From Zelopaecilomyces penicillatus (taxonomy: Eukaryota > Ascomycota > Sordariomycetes > Hypocreales > Pseudodiploosporaceae), in the NCBI GenBank assembly GCA_005765155.1, contig VCCP01000006.1, positions 2,182,501 to 2,246,500 of the forward strand: a stretch of DNA of 64,000 bases, given 5' to 3'. This document shows positions 11,424-21,417 of this stretch, piece after piece (position 1 is the first letter of the stretch; every line of letters begins with the position of its first letter). The notes beneath the pieces were generated by a model. That model worked only from the letters and a program-made list of their open reading frames with translations, did no database searches and was not told the origin of the DNA. Position numbers and translations under genes: made by a program.

Positions 11424-13788
11424 ATGGCTGCGCCGGGGCCGTTTGCCGGCTCCGGGGTTGGTTTGATATCCACGGGAACGGAAAGGCAAACAAGAGACGC
11501 TGTTGTTGGGGGTACGTCGACGGCAGCGCACTTTCGTGTTGGTTTGGACCTTGGTGTGGACGTTGGGGTTGGAGGAGTCGATGGGTATTCTGATTTGGAT
11601 ATTGCATATCGCCAGTCGCATCCGGGTGCTTTTGGACCACAGCTTGGCTATCAAGGGCATCGGCAGCTGCATCGGCATTTAACAAAGCAGCAGCAGCAAC
11701 AGCAGCACCTTCATGGTATCGAAATCGGGCCGTCTGGGACACATGCTACAGAGGGTGTGGTGGGACTGGTGCCCGGCTCACTGCAACAGCACAACCAACA
11801 CAACCAGCATAACCAACAGCAGGAAACACAAAGAGCGGGTCAGTTCGGCGTTCTCACTCCCACACTGGCTCCCGCTGTTGCTCCCGACGTCACGGATGGT
11901 CGGCTCCAGTCCTACAAAGTCGGCGGCAAGCTCGTCGCCGACCCGCCGGATCTGCAGGCTTGGCGGGAAAGGCTCTTCGACGTCGACGACATGATCATCC
12001 TGACCCATGAGCAGTTCGACACGTACTTCCCGCACGTAGATAATGTTTACTCGCATCGTTCTACGCAGCGCTACAAGCGCAAGCCCTTTGTCTCCCATTA
12101 CTGGGATTGCCGCATGAAGGGCCGTCCTCCGGGCACCCCCAAGTCCGATGACCCGGCCAAGAAGAAACGCAAGCGCAACGCTCGCGAGCGCGATCTATGT
12201 GATGTCAAGATTAAGATCACCGAGTACTTTGCCGGCGCTGATGACGCTGCCGCTCTTGATTGCGAAGTTGCTGCCGCGTTGGCCGCATCAGCCGCAGGCG
12301 CTGGGTTTGGGATTCTTCCTGCACCGGGGGAGAGGTTCTGGACGATTCAGCGTGTGAATGGTAATGGCGGCAACGGCAAAGGAGATGGCGTGGCGGGGCC
12401 TCATAAGCACACGCTGGCCAAGAGTGACGAGATTAAGAAGAATAGCGTACAACGACATGTTGCTAAGCAAGGAAAAGGCGTGAAGAAGACACAGGTATGC
12501 CAGCCCCTTTGCTTGTTTGTGCTTAAGAGAGGGAAGAGGAAAAGACACATTATATCTTGTTCATATTCCTTGACTGGGTTACTTTGTGGTGCTATTAACT
12601 GCATGGAGCTGACCATGATGTTATTATTCTCCACAGTATGCCAGCCATACAAAGGCTACTGGAGCTGCCCAGCTGACGGTTAGAAAACGCGCCGAGGAGA
12701 ACGACTTGAAGCTATTTGCAGCTTGCTTCTGGTATGACCCTAGATCCTGCTATGCTTTTATTCGATTCCTTGGATGTATTAGCACCTAATCCCAGCCCCC
12801 TTTTTTTGGGAAACGCTCTATAGCCCCTTTTCACAGCGTGTCTGGATTGCACTAGAAGCCAAAGGCCTGGCGTACCAGTACGTCGAGACAGATCCGATGC
12901 AGCGACCAGCACTGATGCCGCTGCTTGAGGCAAACCCGCGCGGTCGGGTCCCCGTCATACAACAGGGCGGGTGGGCATGTGCCGAAAGTGCAGTCATTTT
13001 GGAATATGTATGAAGTTTATCTCTTTCTCCTATCCGTTGTGAATTTCAGGTGGTGGCTTGGTTTTGTTGCCGCAGTAGGCAACGAGAGCAGCTATCAATT
13101 GTACTCTGGTACCTAGATCTTCGAAAGAGTCATATGCTAACCCAAACCGTGGGCTTTTTCTTGTTTTAGCTGGAAGATGTGTATACTGCTGTCCCTCTTT
13201 TGCCATCTGACCCACGGCTCAAAGCAAATTGCCGTCTGTGGATAGATCATGTAAGTATATGTGTTGAGATGCAGCATGCCCGAGAGTGCACCATCTGTCA
13301 GAAAACCACATATTCTAACAGGCAAGATAAACACCCACATCATTCCGGAGTTCTTTGCTTTACTTCGGCCTCCCTACAAGGACCAACATGGTAACCTTCA
13401 ACACCACACAGTGGTCATGGAGCGCTTACAGAGCCACCTCACCAGCCTGGTTCTGGCGGCAGATGAACAGGGCCCCTTCTTCCTAGGCCCGTCTTTCAGT
13501 CTTGTCGACATCCACTTCGCCCCCTTCGCACTTCGTCTCGGCCGCGTTCTTCGCCACCGATGCGGCTGGGTAGATCCCGTGCCTGGAACTCGTTGGTACC
13601 GCTGGCTTAATGCTCTGGAACGGAACCCACATGTCTACGCGACTACAAGCCTGGACGACCTTTACATTGAAACGACTGATGCTATTTCGGCCCCAGATAC
13701 GTCAGCAGAGCTGGCTTCAATAAACCATATGCAGCGCCAATCCATTCAAGGGGGTTTGCCTGGAGTCTCTGTGGTACATCTGGGCTAG
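11424..13788 (+). CDS. Fusion protein: basic Q/H-rich N-terminal half plus omega-like glutathione transferase
   Basis: Exons 11424-12494, 12637-12731, 12824-13007, 13170-13250 and 13327-13788 join in frame to 630 aa. Residues 1-160 are low complexity (poly-Q near 89-94, HNQ repeats near 123-133). Residues 175-270 form a basic block with QFDTYFPHVDN, FVSHYWDCRMKGRPPGTP and KKKRKRNARERDLCDVKIKI, which looks conserved and nuclear-targeted but which I cannot assign to a family. Residues about 383-477 are a GST N-terminal thioredoxin fold. They carry the omega-type FCPFSQR motif (candidate catalytic Cys389), NPRGRVPVI (cis-Pro loop) and ESAVILEY (glutathione contact). Residues 478-600 are the helical GST C-domain. 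Intron 4 uses acceptor AAG at 13326, because the earlier CAG at 13321 runs into TAA. Alternatively two genes could be merged here, but exon 1 has no stop before its donor and exon 2 has no ATG of its own. Confidence 0.74.
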
Positions 13789-14603
13789 AACTTGACTGTT
13801 TCTTTCCATTGAATGGATTCATTTTGCTATATAACCGTTGTCTGCTAATCGGTTACTCACCTTTTTCTTTCATAATTTTCACGAACTGATTTAAGCTGAG
13901 CAGATCTATACGGAAAAAAATGGAGTTTATTGCTATATTCAGCGATGTGTATTGATGACAAATGATGTATTATAAGTATGTTTCGTAGTTAATGCACAGA
14001 TATGGTACGATGATATTTACACGCAGCAGAACCAAAGTTGGTTGAACAAGAAGTTTGTGAATCGTGAACACTGGCTAACTGCTGTGCGGAAGCTACAGAA
14101 CGAGGTGGCAGCCGCCAGCGCCACCACATCGACGGCGGTCTACCGGATCTCAGATATCTGACCTGGCGATGACCGACCAGAATGTGAATACGATTTGTGG
14201 GATGCCGGCTTTATGGAAAAGGGTGTGTGTTTTCATACTTGAGTGCCCTGGTCCACCCAAAAGGTGTTTGCAATATAATTCTGCCATATCGGCCTGTATT
14301 TCCACACCAAATAATGGTTGGCGTATATCATTAGTTCATTAACTTTGTTGTTCCTCAATAGAGTTTATCTCACTTTAGCCACGTGCCAGCTTCAATGGTT
14401 ACGTGACCGAAAAAGTCTACGCATTGAGGAGCTTTATATGCATGCTGGGTCAAAGTCTATCTGCAAGAATTTACTATAAAACAAGATCTAGTTAGTTTCT
14501 GGTGAGACAGACAAAAGTCGAACACAACTTTCCATTCTCAGGATATACCTATACCGGCTACCTTTCGCATTACTATTACCCAAGAATCATAAACCCAGCT
14601 GAC
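13789..14603. other. Intergenic; short open relic inside
   Basis: No complete gene. A 62-codon frame without ATG runs 13976-14161 (+), containing NKKFVNREHWLTAVRKLQNE. It looks more protein-like than its surroundings but matches nothing I recognise; it may be a relic exon. Confidence 0.35.
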
Positions 14604-15701
14604 ATGGGACCTCTGAAGCGACTCTTCTACCACTTACGCCATGCCTGGAAGGCAAGACATAACCAACCTCTACAAGATGCACGACGTGACCGACCTCTAC
14701 AAGATGCACGATGTGACCGACCTCTTCAAAATGCGGCAAAGCTGTTGCAGATGCCCATCGAAATAATAATTAGGATCTCCAATCACCTGCCTCGACATAG
14801 TTTGTACACACTTGCTCAATCGTGCTACCCTTTGCAAACTATTCTTCGGCAGCATTTCCACCTTGAAGATTCTGGTGCTCATACTCAGCCTCTCGACGTT
14901 TTCAGCTGCCTTTCGAAAGACTTACTTGACCGGCTAGTTTGCGATAGGTGCATTGCGTACTCTATCGATGAGTACAAGGAGTTTCCTCAGGGTCCATGGC
15001 GCGAATACCAATTAAACACGATGGCTCTGGGCTGTAAACGCCGGAAGTTTTGTCCGTCCGAATGCTGCCACCCACCTCATCTCTGCTCATGTCACCGGCA
15101 TGATCCTATGCCTTACACCCAAAAACAGCATATCGAGCTTGTACTCAAGCACACTGGTCCATCGCGTATAGATAACCCAAGATTAACTCATGTGATTGTA
15201 CCTAGACAAAGGGCATACGCATACTTCAAGTGCAAGCTAGGCAGGACGGCAATCCGTTCACCATGGTCAATGACATATCACTACACAATCATGTCCCGAA
15301 TAGTGCAGGACAGGTTCCTACTTTTTTGCGAAATTCGATGGACAAATGCCGACACAAGTCGATTTGACATACTGGATGGTCGATACGGACCATCACTTTT
15401 ACATCATTATTTGTGCCCGGTAGTGATGTCACGGGGCCGGTTGATAGAGTCGCAGTATTCCTGGAGAGACACTATCGTATTTGCTGGCACAGAATACGGC
15501 GCAGTTAAAAAATGCTGTGTCTGTATGGCTGAGTCCATAACCAATGGGGGCCGCGATAACGGCATCGCCCGCCTTTGGCAAGACCTTGGGAGTGCGAAGG
15601 ACCCTAGACATGAGTGTTGTTTGGGTGTGGATATAGTTGTGGACAAAGAAAGGGCACAGAGAGAAGCAGGCAATATTGTACGACTTTTTGGGCGCATATA
15701 G
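14604..15701 (+). CDS. F-box-like protein with N-terminal 9-residue repeat
   Basis: Single-exon frame of 365 aa. Residues about 47-85 (LLQMPIEIIIRISNHLP, then LAQSCYPLQTILRQHF) resemble a fungal F-box, the Skp1-binding module of SCF ubiquitin ligases. The expected partner is Skp1, and the substrate is unknown. Upstream, residues 22-43 contain about 2.4 copies of PLQDARRDR, encoded by a 27-bp tandem repeat at about 14669-14733. The remainder is Cys- and His-rich in places (CDRC, CCHPPHLCSCHRH) but shows no standard substrate-binding repeats. An in-frame upstream extension reaches 14502. I chose 14604 because MGPLKRLF leads directly into the domain region and the extension looks like leader sequence. 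Such proteins are common, fast-evolving, lineage-specific genes in ascomycetes. It could be a degraded family member. Confidence 0.5.
   Translation: MGPLKRLFYHLRHAWKARHNQPLQDARRDRPLQDARCDRPLQNAAKLLQMPIEIIIRISNHLPRHSLYTLAQSCYPLQTILRQHFHLEDSGAHTQPLDVFSCLSKDLLDRLVCDRCIAYSIDEYKEFPQGPWREYQLNTMALGCKRRKFCPSECCHPPHLCSCHRHDPMPYTQKQHIELVLKHTGPSRIDNPRLTHVIVPRQRAYAYFKCKLGRTAIRSPWSMTYHYTIMSRIVQDRFLLFCEIRWTNADTSRFDILDGRYGPSLLHHYLCPVVMSRGRLIESQYSWRDTIVFAGTEYGAVKKCCVCMAESITNGGRDNGIARLWQDLGSAKDPRHECCLGVDIVVDKERAQREAGNIVRLFGRI
14669..14733 (+). repeat. 27-bp tandem repeat in coding sequence
   Basis: About 2.4 copies of a 27-base unit beginning cctctacaagatgcacga lie in frame and encode PLQDARRDR, PLQDARCDR and PLQNA. 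The first two units differ by few bases, so the duplication looks recent. Confidence 0.8.
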
Positions 15702-16030
15702 GCAACGGGTTGGAAATAAAACACTACTATATTGACGCCTCTTTTGCGATGAGAAAGCCAAAATAGTTGACTGTAGAGAGAGAGGCTTTGCGCGGCAATC
15801 CGGTCCTTGTCAAAGTTTCTTCGGCATGAGCTGTTGCATCTTCGGCGGCTTCAAATCTGTTTGTTTTGCCAGTCTGGTTTAATATTATATTATCGAAGTA
15901 GCTCCAATGTGCGGCGGCTCCGTGAGCATTGCGAGTATGTATATGAAAGAAAGCACACGCTTGGGGAAAAGAAACAGCTTTGAACAGTTGAAACTTTAGC
16001 ATATTCCGATCATTACAATCCATGATTCCT

Positions 16031-16090
16031 ATCAACCACCATAACTTCCCATCAACCATTATAACCTCCCATCAACCACCATAACCTCTT
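16031..16090 (+). repeat. Three tandem copies of a 20-bp unit
   Basis: The unit atcaaccaccataacctccc occurs three times with small changes (16031-16050, 16051-16070, 16071-16090). One inverted copy lies at the outer end of the right arm near 18070-18095. It marks the outer edge of the large inverted repeat. Confidence 0.8.
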
Positions 16091-16407
16091 ATCGACCTAG
16101 CCATGATGAACCTCGCTCGATAACCCTGGTATGAAATGATAACAATCATTCCAAGTATAATTAGCTATCTATCTATGATTATTCTGTGATCAAACGTACC
16201 TCTCATGTTTGAAGAGCCGAGGCTGGGTGCTTGTGTTGGCTTCACCTAGTGATAGGCTACTGGACTGAGCAACCACGGTGAGGTACAAGCTTTTGCTCAG
16301 GCCCGGCCACCCACCCCTGGTAATTTAGACCCTACCAGAATGGCCCTGGTAATTCTTAGGCCGTAACGTACCAGAATGGCCCGCTGGTTGCAATAAACAC
16401 GCTTTAT

Positions 16408-16423
16408 GGGGGGGGGGGGGGGG
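16408..16423 (+). repeat. Run of 16 G
   Basis: An uninterrupted G run of 16 lies inside the left arm of the inverted repeat and has no counterpart in the right arm. Run length may be affected by sequencing error. Confidence 0.8.
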
Positions 16424-16463
16424 CACTCACTAAACGAATGTTCCGGTATCATCATGGGCGCCT

Positions 16464-16750
16464 CAACGAACCATGGTTCTTTGGACCTCGAGAAGTTCCA
16501 TCTCCAGTCGAATCGTTGCAATTTGACTCTCCAAAATCTCCTTTCTGAGATTGGCTTCCTTCCATTCGGCCGTCTCCACCAGTGGCAGACTGTCGAGCTC
16601 TACCACGGGGAGATGGCTGTCCTGGTTGGGCACCTTTCTGACGGCCGGGAGTTTCTGGTAGACCCAATTACAAAGTCGACCGAATCGGGTGCCAAATCGA
16701 GAGAAGTTTTCTGAACCGAGGAACGTGAGTAAAGCAACAAATGCGGTGCA
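16464..16750 (-). pseudogene. Relic of small coiled-coil gene, left copy
   Basis: Reading on the minus strand from 16750 to the TGA at 16464-16466 gives about 95 open codons without an ATG at their start. The frame contains TFLGSENFSRFGTRF, VVELDSLPLVETAEWKEA and NLRKEILESQIATIRLEMEL. The last segment has a heptad-like pattern of a coiled coil. Just upstream, a short run starting MDPSIGNVCN ends in TAG (16751-16753), which interrupts the frame or could be an intron acceptor. The right copy has the same LGSEN motif and the same coiled-coil ending. Product unknown. Confidence 0.45.
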
Positions 16751-17421
16751 CTAATTGCAAACATTGCCGATAGAGGGGTCCATGATGACAGAATCCGGCT
16801 TGGGAAGAAAGAAGAAAAGGAGTTTGGACACGAGAGTGAGGGAAATGCTATTTATGTTGACACAAAGCTTAAAAAAGCCTCCTTCTCTTTACGGGTTCTG
16901 TTCTCGCTACACCTCGCCCCAACTGGGAAAGAGCACGGTTAATGTCCTTCTCCTCGACAGTATTTGTCGCTCTTTCTCTACGCCGAGCTTTTCACATGTA
17001 GGACCCAGTACTGAAAGCTCTAGGAACCTCCGGAAATATGAATTCTGTTGCACTCTGACAACTTGCTCCCTGATGCAACCAAACGCATGGGGTGGGTGTT
17101 CTTGAATTTCTCGACTTCAGCAGTACCTTCGTTACAAAGAAGCAGTTCCTTCTTGACTTATTAGTAGTAAACTCGCTTGGCGTTACTGGTATTAATTCAC
17201 CTTGCAGAAAACTAAACACTGTTTCCATTTCTAATTATTTGTATGTGGGAAGCATTCGGTGGAGGGGAGGAGCAACAAGCATAATCGAGCCAATAACTAC
17301 CTTACCAAAGATTGAAGAAGAACAGTAACTGCTGTCCTTCCCACTCAAAGCCGTTGCTTGGTAAGGACACACCCCAAAAAGAGAAGGAGGATTCTCATGC
17401 TTTTTTGTCAATATAGATAAC

Positions 17422-17874
17422 ATGCCCCCTATTCTCGTGTCCCAAACTCTTTTCTTCTTCATATTTCTTCAAAATCGTATTCGTCGCCGACATGGATACC
17501 GATTTCGTCACCAAATTTGCGGCGTAGATCGGCGCGATTGTGGCAATCTCATGTACCTTGGTTCAGAAAACGCTGGCGTGTTAGCAACCAGACTCCTCAA
17601 GTTGTGGACCTAGATCAGGAGGCACTTCCAGGCCGGTAGGACCGACAATCTCAACCGGGCCAGCATTCTGCCCTTGACAGAGCTTGACAACCCCCCTCTG
17701 TTGCGGCCGCAGTTATGCGAACGGGAGAGTGCGGAACTCAGAAAGGAAGTCGACCAACTGAAACAGGACCTGATCGACTCGAAGGAGGGGTTCCTCACGC
17801 TCATGCAGACGGTGCGTGAACGAGGAGGGTCCTGGGCGGCCCCTCCACCCTCGGTTTGGCTAACTTTCGAGTAG
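17422..17874 (+). pseudogene. Relic of small coiled-coil gene, right copy
   Basis: This plus-strand copy mirrors the left one. The frame starting near 17422 contains MYLGSENAGVLATRLLKLW and stops at TAG 17611-17613. The same frame then continues with LTELDNPPLL and ends in the coiled-coil segment AELRKEVDQLKQDLIDSKEG, terminating near 17874. LGSEN, ELD and the (A/N)LRKE block all align with the left copy. The in-frame TAG falls in a stretch where the left copy reads NWVY, compatible with a TGG-to-TAG change. A second reading, MDTDFVTKF from about 17491, suggests a frameshift relative to the left copy. Probably non-functional. Confidence 0.45.
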
Positions 17875-18575
17875 CATCAGTCCAGAAGCCTAGCAACACT
17901 AGGTGAAGCCAACACAAGTATCCAGTTTCGGCTCTACAAACTTGACAGGTATGTTTTCCACACAGTAACCATAGATACATAGCTGATTATGCTTAGAATG
18001 ATTGTTATCATTTCGATACCAGGGTTGTCGAACGAAGGTCTACCCATCATGGCTAGGTCTGGCAGTCGATGGGAGGTCGTGGTGGTTGATGAAATGTGAC
18101 GGTCGGTCAAGTTTTACCAATCATTAATGTCGGATTTGCTTTCATGTCTCTCGCCAATCAAAGAACCTATGTGCTTTGTACTCGCACCCTCGGTGGCGGT
18201 GGCACTGTAATATTAGCCAGAACGTTGATACAGAAAGTGTTCTTCTTCATCCTGTTGAAAGACTTTGTCGGAATTCTATTACACTGAAGGAAAAAAGACG
18301 TGGCCTAATTTGCACAGGGAACCAGGCCAGAGTCGATCGACTATTGGGGCGGGTAGGAAGCATGGTGTGGCAGTTAAAGTCCAATCCCTTCACCGATGAT
18401 GACGTTCCTATGACAAAAAACTGGACTGCACAGGGTTGTGTTAGTGGACTTGTTGCAGACTTAGGCCACTATTGTAGAAGAAAGCAAGGCTGATGTTATT
18501 ATCCATGTCTTCTTATCATCCAACGATTCACCAACGCCATCACCCCCCTTGACAAATTCTAGTTAGCTACCTACA

Positions 18576-20401
18576 ATGGAGAACAAGGTAGTATTTGCTA
18601 TCAACGCTGGCTCTAGTTCCGTCAAGATCTCGGTGTATCTTGCGCAAAGGAATGCAGCACCCCATCGCATCGCCGAAGCCCAAGTTAGTGGTCTCACGGC
18701 CCCACCAGCCAAGCTCACATATGCGAGAGCCGGCGAGAGTGTTGTCAAAAACAAGGAGACAAGCGATGGTGTGAAGAGCCAAGATGGTGCCTTTACGCTG
18801 CTGCTAAAAACGCTCATTGATGACCCCGAGCTTCATCAAGTTGGCTCCGCCAAGGACGTGGCCATTGCTTGCCACCGGATCGTCCACGGAGGAGACTACA
18901 AAGAGTCCAAAGCCATCACCAAGGAGACATACCATCGCCTCGAACAGCTGAGCGAGCTGGCACCATTGCACAATGGCGCTGCGTTGGCGATTGTGGACTC
19001 GTGTATGAAGCAACTGCCTGATGCTACTAATATCGCCTGCTTCGACTCGCAATTCCATGCAACTATTCCTCGCCATATTTCCACCTACCCGATTGACCAA
19101 GAGGTTGCCCGCAAGAACGGCCTGCGCAAGTACGGCTTCCATGGTATCAGCTATGCCTTCATCACTCGCTCCGTTGCCCAGTTTCTGTGCAAGGATGTGG
19201 ATACACTCAACATCATTGCTCTGCATCTTGGCAGCGGCGCCAGTGCCTGTGCTATCAAGGGCGGCAAAAGCTGGGACACGAGCATGGGGTTGACGCCGTT
19301 AGCAGGACTCCCAGGGGCGACGCGGAGCGGGAGCGTAGATCCAAGGTGAGAAAGCCATATTTTTCTATCTAACGCTTTTCCTATCTTTCTATCTACAATA
19401 CTCATCCCCCATGGCACTGCTCTCCATCACGTTTCTGTTTATTGTCATTGTTGCTGTTGCTGTTGATGTTTATTGTTTATATTATTGTGGATCACTGTTT
19501 CTCTATAGCAAAAGTACGAGAAGACTGTGTGCTGAATATGGAATTCCCACTTCTGCATGCCTGCTGCCCACAGACCATTCTTCACATCCTGGTTTTGTCT
19601 GAGAAGATTTGTTTGAGAACCCCCCGCCCTCCCCTTTCTTTCATCGTCATTGAGGCTAGAGCGAAGGGAGGGAGGATCAAAATGTGAATTTATTTGGCCT
19701 AAACCTCTCACATCCTCACCCCCCTTCCTCCCTCCCTGCGACATGTGAAGTTCACCTTAACAGTGTAGACGACATGTTGTCTCGGCGCTGCGCCTAATAT
19801 GCTCCGTCGATAACTACACTCATCTAGCATTCACAACCATTACAGCTTTTGGGGATTGGAGCGCTTGGAAAGAGCAACGTTTGCTAACCAGATCGGATTA
19901 CCATGTATGAATAGTCTCGTGTTCCACTTTGCAAGTGACGTCGGCCGGCTTTCTCCGGCTTCCACGAAGCACTTGCACATATCACGGGCCGAGGAGATAC
20001 TCAACAAGGAGAGCGGATGGAAATCTCTCACCGGCACCACTGACTTTGCCACTATTGCTGCCTCGGGCGATGCCAACCATCAGCTTGCCTTCGACATGTT
20101 AGTCGATCGCATTTGTGGGTTTGTCGGAAGCTATTATGTCTCACTCGCAGGCAAGGTCGACGCCCTCGTTTTTGCTGGTGGCATCGGTGAGAGGAGCGCT
20201 AAACTGCGGGCAGCCGTGGTGAAGAACTCCTCATGCCTGGGGTTCGAGCTGGATGGGAATCGCAATGAAGGAGGCGGCGGCAGCGGTGATGTGTGGGATA
20301 TAGGCAGTCACGACACAAAACATCGCGTGCTTGTTTGCCAGACGGATGAGCAGTTTCAAATGGCTTGGATGTGCACTAACGGGGATGGGATGTGGTTATA
20401 G
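18576..20401 (+). CDS. ack: Acetate kinase
   Basis: Interconverts acetate plus ATP with acetyl phosphate plus ADP; in fungi it is expected to work with phosphoketolase (Xfp), which is not seen in this window. Exons 18576-19345 and 19915-20401 give 418 aa, near the normal AckA size. The signature elements are present: INAGSSSVK at 9-17 (phosphate-binding), HRIVHGG at 100-106 with Arg101, catalytic-type Asp157 in CFDSQFHATIP, His189 in YGFHGIS, HLGSGAS at 217-223, and GATRSGSVDPS with Arg250. FAGGIGERSAKLR near the C-terminus carries the late Glu. The one intron (19346-19914, 569 nt) splits the Ser codon of SVDPS and is far longer than any other intron in the window. The downstream neighbour is convergent. 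Confidence 0.93.
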
Positions 20402-21417
20402 GTGATATCAAGGAACTGTCCACGTAGACATGGGTCAATTGCGAGCACGAATAATAAGGACAGCGGTTATAACATCAAAAAAAAAATGGTATCAATTTTA
20501 ACCCCAACGCATAGAAAGGAATCGACAGTAGAACTGGATAAGTATATAGAAAGTTCATCACAAGCCATCCAAACTCCGATACTTCCACGCTTTCAACCTG
20601 TCCACGCGTTCTTGGCATATTCCCAGTCCGGTGAGGATGCATGCTAAGCCTTACCGGGAGGTAATAGAAAGCCAAGCGCCAACTATTGAAAGAAGTGAAA
20701 ATAATCGAACAGGGTAAAAAACCTGACAACACCCAGGCACCATGAAATGTGCCGCCTCAATAAACGCCGCATGTGTGTGTGGTTTTTGCACCACTTCCCC
20801 CAAGTGTCAGTGTTGTTCACAATCACATCACTGTGTGATGTCCCTCTTGCTTTATACAGCGAAGATCAACGACCCAAGGACTCGGGTGCAGAAGCCGATA
20901 TACTAAGTGGGAAAAGTAGAAAGAAATTCGAGTCAGGGCACCAATCATATGCGCGCATCCGTTCGTTTGTATATGCCTTCCGGTGGTTCCGAAAACCCCC
21001 CATTTCCATTTGTATCCCCCAAACATTTCGAAGAAAAGTATCCGATTAAAACAAAAGCTGTGATGAATAAGCCAACAAGGGTCCCAGAACGCCGTTTCAT
21101 TTTGAGGGAAGAGGCGTTTTATTTATCGGCGCCATCCTCTAGAACATATTTTCGTATGATGCATTGCCTGACAACGATTGAGAATAGTCAAGGCGTTCCA
21201 AGGATATTTAGTAATGAGTTGGCATAAGCGCCTGGGGGGGTATTGGGATGATGTATTTTGGTCGAGAGTGTCGACGCATGGGTGACATTAGCATTACTTT
21301 TAGCGCAAGCGTCGACGGAAGCGATGCCCTGTTTTCGGGAAGGGGGGTTGGCCGAGGCGACCAAAGGAGTCAAGCACCGCTTCTCCTCATTTGTCGCTCC
21401 CGGCCTAGGTGCGCATC
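20402..21417. other. Tail-to-tail intergenic region
   Basis: Lies between the 3' ends of the acetate kinase gene (+) and the C2H2 gene (-). Open frames here are short and show no domain. Probably the two 3' untranslated regions plus spacer. Confidence 0.5.

Larger units (their letters stand above)
16030..18100. repeat. Large imperfect inverted repeat (foldback-like element)
   Basis: The left arm (about 16030-17005) and right arm (about 17240-18100) are diverged reverse complements around a central stretch of about 235 bp. Anchors seen directly are: 16229-16251 against 17897-17919; 16095-16108 against 18045-18058; 16706-16717 against 17560-17571; 16811-16834 against 17434-17457; and the region starting 16921 against that ending near 17347. 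The arms carry two relic copies of the same small gene, head to head. I see no transposase and could not define a target-site duplication. This may be a foldback transposon remnant, or an inverted gene duplication that has since diverged by mutation. Confidence 0.75.

Noticed and set aside
13251..13326. Earlier acceptor CAG at 13321 for the last GST exon
   Set aside because: It leads to an in-frame TAA after two codons. The AAG acceptor at 13326 restores the GST sequence WIDH-INTHIIP.
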